From: Nitrososphaerota archaeon
GTDB lineage: Archaea; Thermoproteota; EX4484-205; JAAOZP01
Length of the DNA stretch: 64,000 nt
NCBI GenBank assembly: GCA_011605725.1
Contig: JAAOZP010000004.1
Location: 185,739-249,738 of the forward strand
Reading direction: 5' to 3'
Shown: one piece after another, positions 40,222 to 49,433 of the stretch
Layout of the letters: every line of letters starts with the position of its first letter
Position numbering within the stretch: the first letter of the stretch is position 1
The notes under the pieces: model-generated
Told to the model about the DNA's origin: nothing
Seen by the model: only the letters and a program-made list of their open reading frames with translations
The model's database searches: none
Translations under genes and position numbers: made by a program

Positions 40222-43047
40222 TTGCTGGTGGAAACAGATGCGATGGGTGGGATAAAGGTTTCGAGCGGAAGGGGTTACCGCGGTTTTTTAAAGAAGGTTG
40301 TTGGAGTGTCACTGGCGTTTTTACTAGTCTGGCTCGGCTTATCCGCTTGGTTTTTCATGATGAGTGTTTACGACAATATGTATGTGGTAAAATCAGGAGT
40401 GAGCTATCTTAACATCATGTTTCTAAACGGCAGCCTTTTCACTGCCCTTGGAGTTCTAATAGGGATAGCGGTTTTAAACCCTATCTTCTGGTATAGTGCT
40501 TTCAAACGTAGGGTTAAGGTGGCGGTATTAATTTTGTTAATGAGTATTCTATTAGCGCTTGTATTCTTTTTCTCAGTAGGATCTAAAATAGCTATTCAAA
40601 TCCTTCTGCTGGATAATGCGGGGAACTTTCTGCAATCCTATTTGAGCTGGCTTGAGAAGGTTTATTTTCAACAACTCTCCTTCTCCGGCGACGAGCTTTT
40701 CAGCTTCATGTCGGTTTTCGACTTCATGGAGCTCATGAGAATACTTTACGTGTTTTTCGCGATAATTTTTTTCATAAGCCTGTTTACAACTAGGCTCTGG
40801 AGCATAGTTACGCTGGTGAAAAAAACCGGTACATGGCCTGAGGGCGATTTAATAATGTTGGAGTCGACGAGAACCGTCTTCTCCCTGCTCCGCTTCATAG
40901 TTTCAACCATCCTCATAGGATTCTTCCTATTCTGGTATCCTTCTTTGACCTATGATGTGACAAGCCCAATATTCAGGCTTGCATTAAACATATCAATCAT
41001 CCTGATAATTCTCCAAATCATCTTGGAAACAGTGTCCTCTAAGAAGACGGTTATGGCGAGGAATATTCTGCTCATCTTGGCGGTCATAACGGTCATGCTT
41101 GGTTATGCATTGCCACAGGCATACTACAGGACTCTCGGAGGATGGGATGCTAACAAGGTTCTCTACGAGTTTAACCCGAGGATTAAGCCGCACATAGAGC
41201 TCATAAAGCTTCTCAATGGTTTGAACGAGGTTTCTGAAACAACTCAATCTGCTGGAAGCCTCAGCGATCTCGAGAAGGTTAGGTTGACCAGCCACGATTT
41301 CATATCTTCAAGAACTGGCTATGAGCTTTCCAGAAGAGGGATACCGTGGATTACTGGAAGCGAACCGTCAATGATATATTTTAAAGATGGTCATCTATAC
41401 TGGGTTGTCTTCACAGCCCCCGTGATGGTGGAGGCAACCGATGTTGAGGCTGCTGAATCATTCATATATACTCACAGCGAGGTTATTCTAGCTTTCGACG
41501 CTACATCCGGGAGGACTGTTCCATTAAGCCAAGCCCTTGGAATAGTTAATGCTCCACCCGTATACTATGGCCTAGGGGGGCTTTTCAGAGAAAGGGAAAT
41601 GGTGTTCGTCAACACAGGCAAATGGAGAGAAGCTGGAACAGTGAACTACACCGGTCCACCGGACTATGTCTTCTCAGGATGGGTGCGTGCAGCATACTTC
41701 CTTCTTAGGGGAAGGCTCGACATAGCTTCCGGAGGCTACGGAGATACTTTAAACGCTTTGATAACTAGAGATGCTTACGAAAGGGTTTCAGCGGTTAAAG
41801 CGCCGCTTCTAGTTGTTGAAACCGATCCTAGGACAGGTGTGCCAGCACCGTATCCGGTTGTAGACCCGGATGGGAATCTTTACCTTGCTTTCTCAACATT
41901 TATTGAGAAGCCTGTTTACACTGAATATGCTGACACGGAGAAGTATGGTGTTGAAAACGGGGGCTGTTTGAGAAGACTTTTCTCCATAATTCTGGTGAAT
42001 GTTGCAGACGGCAGTATTCAAGGTTATATGTTCAACGAGTCTTTAAATAGTGATAACTATGTTGTCAAAGCGCTTAAATCCCTATATCCATCGTGGATTA
42101 GGCCGATACCGTCTTGGCTTAAGCCGCAGGTGAGATATGTTAAAAACCTTATGTGGAGCATAATAGACGTTTATAATACTTACAGGGTTTCAAGCTCGGA
42201 TTACGATTCTTGGTACAGGAGTACAGGGATGCTCGACTATCCTAAAGACTCTGATGGAAGAATATATTCGCAAAGCGTTTTCGACATAAGATACGTCTCG
42301 TTGGAAAACCAATATGTTGCCCTCTGCATAGTTGAAAACTATCAGCAGAATCCCGGGGCTTCTGTGAACATTGTTGGCGCATACGTCTTCACTCCTGAGA
42401 GTAAGAGGTTCATCATATTTCAAAACAGGGTTCCAAGGCTTAGCGTGATAATGGACAGTATTCTCCACCATCCTACGGTCCAACAAATATTGACTTTACA
42501 CCAGACGCGTGGAGCCTCATGGGTCGAGGGTAACCTCATGGTTCAGCTGGTTAATAACACGCCAGTATTCGTACTCCCGTTCTACTCGATAAGCGCTCAA
42601 GTTGCCTACGTTACCATGGTTGTGGTTTATAATCCTCAAACCAGTAGGATAGGTGTCTATCAAGTTGGGAACATAGATGATTGGATGGAGGTTTCAAGAT
42701 CGGCCTTGGTAGCTTACGCATCAACGCTTCCCGTAAACGTTACGGTGAAACCGGATTACATTAGGCAGGTTAAATCATTCATTGTTGCGAACGGACTATA
42801 CGTGGCTGAGCCGGTCAGCGTTTCCGCAAACGTCGTGTACAGGATTGGATATGTTAAAGCTGAAGAGTTTCAGAGTATGGTTAACACTACACTGTCTAAG
42901 CTGGTTGACTTTTGTAGGCAACACAGCTTAAACACAGTCAACCTCTGGGTTGAGAGGGCCGGAGATAAAGACGTGATAAACGTAGGCGTCTTAATGACCA
43001 CTGTCCAAGGAGTCGAGCTCCACTTGGTTCAAATAGAAACCGGTTAG
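40222..43047 (+). CDS. UPF0182 family large membrane protein
   Basis: 941 residues. Seven predicted helices in the first 310 residues (VGVSLAFLLVWLGLSAWFFM; IAVLNPIFWYSAFKRRVKVA; LLILAVITVMLGYALPQAYY). A long extracytoplasmic part follows with the UPF0182 landmarks WITGSEPSMIYFKDGHLYWV, YGLGGLFRERE, YPVVDPDGNLYLAF and MLDYPKDSDGRIYSQ. Function unknown; widespread in archaea and actinobacteria. The start is TTG 40222, GTG 40228 or ATG 40243. A TATA-like AAGCTTAAAAG just before suggests a nearly leaderless mRNA. Confidence 0.88.
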   Translation: MLVETDAMGGIKVSSGRGYRGFLKKVVGVSLAFLLVWLGLSAWFFMMSVYDNMYVVKSGVSYLNIMFLNGSLFTALGVLIGIAVLNPIFWYSAFKRRVKVAVLILLMSILLALVFFFSVGSKIAIQILLLDNAGNFLQSYLSWLEKVYFQQLSFSGDELFSFMSVFDFMELMRILYVFFAIIFFISLFTTRLWSIVTLVKKTGTWPEGDLIMLESTRTVFSLLRFIVSTILIGFFLFWYPSLTYDVTSPIFRLALNISIILIILQIILETVSSKKTVMARNILLILAVITVMLGYALPQAYYRTLGGWDANKVLYEFNPRIKPHIELIKLLNGLNEVSETTQSAGSLSDLEKVRLTSHDFISSRTGYELSRRGIPWITGSEPSMIYFKDGHLYWVVFTAPVMVEATDVEAAESFIYTHSEVILAFDATSGRTVPLSQALGIVNAPPVYYGLGGLFREREMVFVNTGKWREAGTVNYTGPPDYVFSGWVRAAYFLLRGRLDIASGGYGDTLNALITRDAYERVSAVKAPLLVVETDPRTGVPAPYPVVDPDGNLYLAFSTFIEKPVYTEYADTEKYGVENGGCLRRLFSIILVNVADGSIQGYMFNESLNSDNYVVKALKSLYPSWIRPIPSWLKPQVRYVKNLMWSIIDVYNTYRVSSSDYDSWYRSTGMLDYPKDSDGRIYSQSVFDIRYVSLENQYVALCIVENYQQNPGASVNIVGAYVFTPESKRFIIFQNRVPRLSVIMDSILHHPTVQQILTLHQTRGASWVEGNLMVQLVNNTPVFVLPFYSISAQVAYVTMVVVYNPQTSRIGVYQVGNIDDWMEVSRSALVAYASTLPVNVTVKPDYIRQVKSFIVANGLYVAEPVSVSANVVYRIGYVKAEEFQSMVNTTLSKLVDFCRQHSLNTVNLWVERAGDKDVINVGVLMTTVQGVELHLVQIETG

Positions 43048-43889
43048 CTTTCTCCCATCACGTTATCCATTAGGATCCTTGTTGCCCTAACCACGTTGTC
43101 ATCCAGATCCAGCCTACCGTACTCATGAATCTCTAGGATTAAAGGTTTATGATAGCCTATTCGCGAGAAAGCATTGATCACCTGGTCCCAGTCTATACTG
43201 CCCATTAAAGGGGGCAAATGCTGGTCATGATGACCATCGTTATCATGAACATGCGTGGCTATAAGATGCTCCCTGAGTATTTCAACAATTACGGGTGTGC
43301 TCAGCTTGTTCACGTTAGCATGTCCAGTGTCAAAGCATACTCCAAGGTTTTCACTACTAACTTCACTAATCAATTCTAATAGGTCTCTTGGCAGGGAGCC
43401 GTAGCAGGATTCAAGCCTGTTCTCCACAGCTATCTTAACACCATACTCCGAGGCTTGTTTAGAAGCCTCTTTGAAAAACCGCACATTAGCAAGCCTAGTC
43501 TTCTCAACTAGCCTCTGAAAATCATGTTCTTCTGAAGGCTTTATCCTCACGGTGTGTAGTACAAGCACACCCCATTCAAGTTCACCGGTATACCTGATCC
43601 AGTTGAAGACTTTTCTAAGCGCCTTCTCCCTTTGAGCGGAGTCTTCTGAAGCAAGTTCCAAATCTATTTCTCCGAAAGGCCCATGGACTTGAATAATCTT
43701 GACTCCAAGACTGTCAGCAGCCTCCTCAATACTCTTTAAAGCTTTCAAGTCGGCAGCCTCGTCTTTGAAAATCTTGGATAAGTGCTCGTAAGATAGTTCA
43801 ACAAACCCGACGCCCCTCGCCCTTAGCCTTTCAAGAGCCTTATCCACATCAAGTATAGAGTAGATCCATGTGTCGAACCCGTAGTCCAT
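43044..43889 (-). CDS. Sugar phosphate isomerase/epimerase-like TIM barrel
   Basis: 281 residues of the AP-endonuclease-2/xylose-isomerase-like fold. Metal ligands are visible in VKIAVENRLESCYGSLPRDL, GVCFDTGHANVNKL, TPVIVEILREHLIATHVHDN (then DGHHDQHLPPLMGSIDW) and LILEIHEYGR. Exact substrate unknown. A second relative lies at 47578. It converges with UPF0182, overlapping by four bases. Confidence 0.85.
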   Translation of the reverse strand: MDYGFDTWIYSILDVDKALERLRARGVGFVELSYEHLSKIFKDEAADLKALKSIEEAADSLGVKIIQVHGPFGEIDLELASEDSAQREKALRKVFNWIRYTGELEWGVLVLHTVRIKPSEEHDFQRLVEKTRLANVRFFKEASKQASEYGVKIAVENRLESCYGSLPRDLLELISEVSSENLGVCFDTGHANVNKLSTPVIVEILREHLIATHVHDNDGHHDQHLPPLMGSIDWDQVINAFSRIGYHKPLILEIHEYGRLDLDDNVVRATRILMDNVMGES

Positions 43890-43931
43890 GCTTACAGCAC
43901 CACGACGGAGGTTTTAAAAGGGTTACCCTTG

Positions 43932-44447
43932 CTAGACACATCTTAACGCTTCAAGCTTTCTCAAAAGCTCTTCAAGTCTTCCATACTTCTCGTCTTCAGG
44001 CAGCCCTAGAAGGATGATCTTAACTCCAGCTTTTTCCATCGCCTCGTAAAGAGTTTCAGTGAAAACGCCTCTTCCTTTCTCAGGCTTACCTATTTTGAAA
44101 TGGGTCCATTCAACACCGCAGGACGGGCTTCCCTCTACACCCAGGTATGCCACGATCCTGATGCCTGCGCGCTCATATTTCTCCACGGTTTCAACAGTTT
44201 GGTTAGCTATTTCACGACAAATATTTCTGAACTCAGGATTATCGTAGGATTCTCGAGACGCAGGCTCCCTGTCTAACCCTTTATACAGCAGTTCAGGGCA
44301 GGGGAGCTGTATCACTCCGGTTTCAAAATCCTCTAGAAGCGCGCTGATAATTCTTCTAGAGGCCTCCACTTTTTCTTCCCGCAATAATCCCACTGCCTTG
44401 CTGTATGGGTTAAGCATACAGTGAGAAACGAGCAGGATTCTCCGCAT
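43932..44447 (-). CDS. TudS/DUF523-like cysteine-rich protein (CD3072 type)
   Basis: From ATG 44447: MRRILLVSHCMLNPYSKAVG, a central VIQLPCPELLYKGLDRE and YLGVEGSPSCGVEWTHFKIG. The three conserved cysteines (SHC, PCPE, SPSCG) match the cluster-binding cysteines of the TudS thiouracil desulphidase family, CD3072 subgroup. Likely role: desulphuration of thiolated bases; inferred from family. The frame opens to 44492 with a hydrophobic extension (KALIMLVLSLFG), which is less likely translated. 172 residues. Confidence 0.8.
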   Translation of the reverse strand: MRRILLVSHCMLNPYSKAVGLLREEKVEASRRIISALLEDFETGVIQLPCPELLYKGLDREPASRESYDNPEFRNICREIANQTVETVEKYERAGIRIVAYLGVEGSPSCGVEWTHFKIGKPEKGRGVFTETLYEAMEKAGVKIILLGLPEDEKYGRLEELLRKLEALRCV

Positions 44448-44594
44448 GCCAAATAGGCTTAAAACCAGCATTATTAAAGCTTTCATCAGCATCTAAGTAG
44501 GCTCGTTTCCAACGGTGTTAAGCTTCATACGTAATGTTTAAAAATAGCTTGATGCTGGTGCAGGCTTAACACGGTGGACTAATGGTGGCTCGAA

Positions 44595-46604
44595 TTGGCT
44601 ACAACAGGGCTTCCGTCTGCTCCAGAGATTATCGTTTCGGGCTCCGTGCTAGCGAGCCTACTGGCAATCATAATCCTAGCTATAAACGTTCTTAAACACA
44701 AGGTGAAAAATCCTCAGGCGGCAAGGATAGCTAGCTACATAGAGTCAGGTGCCTCCGCATTTCTCCGCACAGAATACTCCGTCATAATGGTTTTCGATAC
44801 GGCAGTCACGCTGCTCCTCCTAATCCTCCTAGGGTTTAAAACAGCTTTAGCGTTTATGCTTGGAGCAATGTTTTCCCTAACCTCTGGTTTCACAGGGATG
44901 AAAGTGGCTGTGAAGGCTAACGTCAGGACCATGGAATCAGTAAACGGGGATGTTTCAAAGGGTTTGAAAACAGCTTTAAGCGGAGGCTCGGTGACTGGTC
45001 TTTCAGTTGCAAGCCTGAGCCTTCTTGGAGTAATAATCCTAGTTTCCTACCTGGGGGAAGGCTCTTCTGGGCTGGGTTTAGAGTTCCTAACAGGATACGC
45101 TATGGGTGCTAGCCTCACCGCAATCTTCATCCAGATTGGTGGTGGAATATTCACAAAGAGCGCAGACATAGGTGCCGACCTCGTTGGGAAGCTTGAATAC
45201 GGGCTTACTGAGGATGATCCTAGGAATCCAGCTGTTATCGCCGACCTGGTTGGGGATAATGTTGGTGACTGTGCTGGAAGAGGCGCCGACCTCTTTGAGA
45301 CTCTAAGCGGGGACATGGTTACCAGCATGATAATAGGGTTAGGTTTCATAGATAAGTATGGTCAGACAGTACTATTGTTCTCGCCGCTCTTTCTCTCAGT
45401 CGGCCTGCTTTCCACCATAGTAAGCATCATGATTGCGCTTAAAATTACTAATCCTACTAAGAGTTTTCTGGCAAGTCTCACTGTAGCAACTGCTTCCTCA
45501 GCGATTGGCCTCTACTTGGTCTCAACAATCTTCATGAAGGATGTTACGCTTTTCTACGCTGGGCTTAGCGGTTTGATCGTGACCCTGCTTATGGCTGTCG
45601 TGTCAAACTACTACACTGGTGTAAACTCCTCCCCGGTTAAAAACATGTATGAGTCGGCAAAAAGGGGTGCTGCTATAAACATGATAAGCGGCTTCGCATA
45701 CGGTTTAAGAGGGGCAGCAATACCTGTGTTTCTAGTCTCAACATCCGCGATATTCTCTTACCTCGTCACCGGTAATATCTACGGCTTGGTTGCAGCAAAC
45801 CTCGGTACGGATATACTCATAGGAACAGTAATGGCTTGGGATGCCTTCGGACCGATAGTAGATAACGCTGGAGGAATAAACGAGATGTGTGGCGAAGGCG
45901 ACAGCGAAGTGTTCGACGCTCTCGACGCTGTTGGAAACACTACTAAGGCATACACGAAAGCGTTTGCTCTCGCAAGCGGTACTTTCACGGCTTTCATAGC
46001 TTTAATGACCTATTATTACGTTGTCGGTAAGAGGCCGGTTGACCTTACAAACCCGTTTCACACAGCTAGTCTTCTAATAGGCATCGCCATACCCTTCCTC
46101 TTCTCCTCCTACATAATGAGTGCGGTTAACTCTACGACTCTAGTAATGGTTGACGAGGTGAGGAGACAGTTTAGAGAGAACCCGGGGATACTCTCAGGGT
46201 TAGATACGCCTGCTTACGATAAGTGTGTTAAAATAGCTACGCTGAGTGCTTTGAAGCAGATGGTGCTACCGGTTTTAATCGCTGAAGTTGTTTTCCTAGG
46301 TTTCGGACTGCTTTTCGGGGTTAACGCGTTGGCCGGGATGCTAATAGGCTTGCTAGGTTCAAGTGCCATACTGGGGATCAAATACATCCTGATAGGAGGT
46401 GCTTTCGACAATACTAAGAAGCATTTCGAATTGTCAGGAAACAGTAATGAGGCTCTGCAGTCGGCAGTCGTGACGGGTGATACTTTCGGAGACCCGCTTA
46501 AAGATGTGGCCGGCCCCTCCCTAACGATTCTGATGAAGAGCATCATAATGACGGCTCTAACTTTTGAAACAATACTTCTCAAGTATGCACTGTTTCCCGT
46601 TTAG
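44595..46604 (+). CDS. hppA: Membrane-bound proton-pumping pyrophosphatase
   Basis: 669 residues, 16 helices expected. Catalytic loops: KSADIGADLVGKLEYGLTED, DPRNPAVIADLVGDNVGDCA, GRGADLFE, then AWDAFGPIVDNAGGINEMCG and TGDTFGDPLKDVAGPSLTIL. DAVGNTTKAYTKAFA has lysine where K+-dependent (and Na+-pumping) enzymes have alanine (GNTTA), so it is most likely the K+-independent H+ pump. It couples pyrophosphate hydrolysis to proton export. Start TTG 44595; GGTGGACTAATGGTGG precedes. Confidence 0.94.
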   Translation: MATTGLPSAPEIIVSGSVLASLLAIIILAINVLKHKVKNPQAARIASYIESGASAFLRTEYSVIMVFDTAVTLLLLILLGFKTALAFMLGAMFSLTSGFTGMKVAVKANVRTMESVNGDVSKGLKTALSGGSVTGLSVASLSLLGVIILVSYLGEGSSGLGLEFLTGYAMGASLTAIFIQIGGGIFTKSADIGADLVGKLEYGLTEDDPRNPAVIADLVGDNVGDCAGRGADLFETLSGDMVTSMIIGLGFIDKYGQTVLLFSPLFLSVGLLSTIVSIMIALKITNPTKSFLASLTVATASSAIGLYLVSTIFMKDVTLFYAGLSGLIVTLLMAVVSNYYTGVNSSPVKNMYESAKRGAAINMISGFAYGLRGAAIPVFLVSTSAIFSYLVTGNIYGLVAANLGTDILIGTVMAWDAFGPIVDNAGGINEMCGEGDSEVFDALDAVGNTTKAYTKAFALASGTFTAFIALMTYYYVVGKRPVDLTNPFHTASLLIGIAIPFLFSSYIMSAVNSTTLVMVDEVRRQFRENPGILSGLDTPAYDKCVKIATLSALKQMVLPVLIAEVVFLGFGLLFGVNALAGMLIGLLGSSAILGIKYILIGGAFDNTKKHFELSGNSNEALQSAVVTGDTFGDPLKDVAGPSLTILMKSIIMTALTFETILLKYALFPV

Positions 46605-46639
46605 CTAAGTTTTTAAACAGGTTTAATGTTAACAATAAT

Positions 46640-47026
46640 GTGTTGACGGGAATAATCCTCATAAAAAGCAAGTCCATAGGAATAAGAAGAGCAGTGCTTC
46701 TCCCCGAGTTAAATCCTAAGACTGTTGAAAGCATTCTTAAAGCCCTCCCGTTTAAAGGTTTTGCAAATACTTGGGGTGAAGAAATATATTTCGAAATCCC
46801 TGTTGCCATTCCGGAGGAGAATTCGCGCAGAGAAGTTGAGAAGGGAGATGTCGCTTACTGGCCTCCTGGAAAAGCCCTCTGCATATTCTTCGGCCCAACT
46901 CCAATGTCTAGAAAAGGAAAAATAGTTGCTTACAGCCCTGTTAACGTTTTCGCTAAAATAGAGGGTGATCTAGAGTGCTTCAAAAAGGTTAGGGATGGTG
47001 AGGAGATACTTGTTGAAAAAGGTTAG
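46640..47026 (+). CDS. Cyclophilin-like fold protein (DUF3830/TM1367 type)
   Basis: 128 residues from GTG 46640: ARRAVLLPEL-like first strand (SIGIRRAVLLPELNPKTVES), then FANTWGEEIYFEIPVAIPEE, EKGDVAYWPPGKALCIFFGP, TPMSRKGKIVAYSPVNVFAK. The WGEEIYF..P and GD.AYWPPG..LCIFFGPTP motifs are those of the small cyclophilin-like TM1367 family. Function unknown. Intact. Confidence 0.8.
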   Translation: MLTGIILIKSKSIGIRRAVLLPELNPKTVESILKALPFKGFANTWGEEIYFEIPVAIPEENSRREVEKGDVAYWPPGKALCIFFGPTPMSRKGKIVAYSPVNVFAKIEGDLECFKKVRDGEEILVEKG

Positions 47027-47083
47027 GAGAATATTTAGGCATATTGCTTTGCTTAAAAACGTTTCCTGCAAAAGCTACTTGTC

Positions 47084-47575
47084 TTAAACACTTTCAGCTG
47101 AAGTCAGGCTTGAGAGGCCTATGAAGAATTTGTCGTTAGGCCTATGCAGATTTTTAACGATCTTGCCTCTTGCTCCTTCGACGATTGTTCCAGAGTCTTG
47201 AAGAGCCACTCCCACTGCTAATGCAACATACTCTTCCGAGACAACTGCGACAGGTTCCCCCTTGCTGAAACTACTATGCTTAATCACTCCTGGAATCATA
47301 ACGTCAGCACCCTTAACTACGTATTCTGTGGCTCCTTTATCCACAACCACTATTGGACAAACCGTTATTCTCCCGAGACCTTGAAGATGCGGTATGATTC
47401 TTCCGTCTGGGAAAATTATCAAGACGGGGATTCTGTTTAAAAGAAGTATTTTAGCATCTTCAAGCTCAACTATCTCCGCCGACTCCAGCTTGTTTAATTT
47501 AAAAGATATTTTCTGGTTTTTAGCGTCTTCGATAAGCCTAGCTGCCTCCTTCCTCCTTATCTGTATTCTTTTCAA
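47084..47575 (-). CDS. PUA-domain RNA-binding protein
   Basis: 163 residues. An N-terminal mixed part (IQIRRKEAARLIEDAKNQKI; KILLLNRIPVLIIFPDGRII) is followed by a C-terminal PUA domain (ITVCPIVVVDKGATEYVVKG, ADVMIPGVIKHSSFSKGEPV, AVVSEEYVALAVGVALQDSG). The arrangement resembles archaeal MCT-1-like (DUF1947-PUA) proteins linked to translation. It ends in the usual GKIVKNLHRPNDKFF. Confidence 0.85.
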   Translation of the reverse strand: MKRIQIRRKEAARLIEDAKNQKISFKLNKLESAEIVELEDAKILLLNRIPVLIIFPDGRIIPHLQGLGRITVCPIVVVDKGATEYVVKGADVMIPGVIKHSSFSKGEPVAVVSEEYVALAVGVALQDSGTIVEGARGKIVKNLHRPNDKFFIGLSSLTSAESV

Positions 47576-47577
47576 GC

Positions 47578-48438
47578 TTAAAATCCTTTCATAATCTCTT
47601 CAAGTGCCCTGCAGTTTTCCTCAGCGTTTTTAATAATGTCTTGGACAGTAGGAGACTTTAACAAGGGGTTGAAACTTGGGGGACACTCCACCGTCAGATA
47701 CCCATCGTATCCTGCTGCTTTAAGTAGCTTGATGGCTCTTCTCCAATCCACGTTCCCCTTAAGCACATTCCTAAATCCATTAATATTTCCAATATTGGTG
47801 TCGAAATCTTTAGCATGCACGTTTGACACCATGCTTCCAAGAGTATGTATCCAGTTTTCAGGGTAGGATATCGCCATCAGATTGGCAACGTCGAGATACA
47901 CTTTTACATTTCTCATTCCAACATCCATAATGAACTTCTTAAACTCCATCGGGGAATAGAGGAACTTGTTCCAAACGTTTTCAACAGCTATTGTCACGCC
48001 ATAATCCTCCGCGAACTCGGCAAGTTTTTTCACTGAACTTATGGCGTTGGCATAAAGCTCTTCATAAGGTATTTCAGGGGAGGCGACGCCTGGAACAACA
48101 AGAATCGACGAGGCTCCTACAATACTAGCCATTTCAACACCAGCCTTGCCATACTCGATTCCTTTACTCCTGGTTTTTTCATCTTTTGAGCCCAGATTAT
48201 ACTTCCAGAAGACGCCCGTCGCCACGCTGGGTATTTCAAGATTCTCCGTCTTAAAATCCTCAACCATTCTTCGTATCTCCTCCCTGGTTTTCCTAGTCGG
48301 GTCGAAACTGTCGTCGTCGAAGACAAGCTCAACCCCATCATAACCGATTTCCTTAATCTTTTTCGCAACCTTCTTATTGTCGATTTCCCTGAGAATGCTA
48401 GGCCATTCAACGCTCCAAAGATTTATCCCCTTCTTCAT
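47578..48438 (-). CDS. Sugar phosphate isomerase/epimerase-like TIM barrel
   Basis: 286 residues. IGYDGVELVFDDDSFDPTRK, GVTIAVENVWNKFLYSPMEF, KVYLDVANLMAISYPENWIH, NVHAKDFDTNIGNINGFRNV and GYLTVECPPS give the metal-binding Glu/Asp/His set. It lies two bases from the PUA gene, probably co-transcribed. Substrate unknown. Confidence 0.86.
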   Translation of the reverse strand: MKKGINLWSVEWPSILREIDNKKVAKKIKEIGYDGVELVFDDDSFDPTRKTREEIRRMVEDFKTENLEIPSVATGVFWKYNLGSKDEKTRSKGIEYGKAGVEMASIVGASSILVVPGVASPEIPYEELYANAISSVKKLAEFAEDYGVTIAVENVWNKFLYSPMEFKKFIMDVGMRNVKVYLDVANLMAISYPENWIHTLGSMVSNVHAKDFDTNIGNINGFRNVLKGNVDWRRAIKLLKAAGYDGYLTVECPPSFNPLLKSPTVQDIIKNAEENCRALEEIMKGF

Positions 48439-48461
48439 AAATAGGGTTCAAGCAGTAAAGC

Positions 48462-49418
48462 CTAATAAAGTTTTTGAACCTCGTGAAACCCTATAAGCTT
48501 AACCACGTTAGAATCCTTCGGGGCGCCGAGGTTTCTACCGACAACCTCGCATTTAACTCTTAAAACATAGCAGACAGGTTTGCCAATGTTCTCTTCAAGT
48601 CCGGTGAGGGACTCGAAGTTTCCTTGGCCTTTAGATACCACTATGTTTGAATCCTTCAAGGCTTGCCTAAACTCTTCAGAAACCCTGCCCATAATAATCC
48701 CAATAGTGTCGTCACCTGTAGTAATGATCTTGTCACATTCTTCGCTAAGCATAACATGCTTCGCATCTTCAAGAGTAGCATCGTTCAAAACAGGTCCGCC
48801 TTTAACAACCATCGTAACACTACAACCCCATCTCTCCTTTAGACATTTTGCTACAAGCTTATCGAAAACTATTTCCCCAGCGTTATCCGCCAGGTAGAGG
48901 ATTCTCCTCCCCCTGCTAATTTCCTCAACTAGTTTATCAACATCGTCGATAACCAAAGGTTCCTTTAAATAGTCTTTAAACCGTGATTCTAGGTTTTCAA
49001 AGTTGAAGCGATGCCCGTGAACTTCAAAATCCATCATGTTTCCAACTATAGCTGCTTTAAGACAAAATCTCAATGCCTCAACATCATCCTTAATTGACTT
49101 AAGAGTCTCGCATAGACTGGGATAAACCTTTAAGGCAGTTTCGTTTGAAACAGTCTTAACATGCTTAAAAGGGTCTTTTACTCCACTTATTTTCCGAGTG
49201 ATCTTGCATACTTGCGTGTGGAGGACGTTTGGCGAAGTATCTTCTTCAAAAGCCTCCGGAAGCCACTTTAAGACTTCTAAAAGTATTCTCCTAATCTCGG
49301 CTGTATCGCTAGTTGCTTTAGACGCTATGTCTAAGGCAGCGTTCACGGTGCATGGGATACAGAGTAAACCAGGTTTCACAAGCCTGTTCTTCAAAATGTT
49401 CTTATAATCTTTTCCCAA
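48462..49418 (-). CDS. DUF89 (ARMT1-like) damage-control phosphatase
   Basis: 318 residues from TTG 49418. CIPCTVNAALDIASKATSDT is the conserved CxxC N-terminus of the archaeal/bacterial DUF89 subgroup. ILYLADNAGEIVFDKLVAKC carries the metal-binding DNaGE, and VVSKGQGNFESLTGLEENIG the GqgNfEtl motif. These Mn/Ni/Co-dependent enzymes dephosphorylate damaged sugar phosphates. The neighbouring isomerase (47578) fits a sugar-phosphate role. Confidence 0.88.
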   Translation of the reverse strand: MGKDYKNILKNRLVKPGLLCIPCTVNAALDIASKATSDTAEIRRILLEVLKWLPEAFEEDTSPNVLHTQVCKITRKISGVKDPFKHVKTVSNETALKVYPSLCETLKSIKDDVEALRFCLKAAIVGNMMDFEVHGHRFNFENLESRFKDYLKEPLVIDDVDKLVEEISRGRRILYLADNAGEIVFDKLVAKCLKERWGCSVTMVVKGGPVLNDATLEDAKHVMLSEECDKIITTGDDTIGIIMGRVSEEFRQALKDSNIVVSKGQGNFESLTGLEENIGKPVCYVLRVKCEVVGRNLGAPKDSNVVKLIGFHEVQKLY

Positions 49419-49423
49419 CCTAA

Positions 49424-49432
49424 TAGCGCGCC
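49424..49432. repeat. Iterated palindrome, partial (TAGCGCGCC)
   Basis: In the 15-base gap between the DUF89 and HtpX-like genes. Neither gene is truncated here. Confidence 0.5.
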
Positions 49433-49433
49433 A

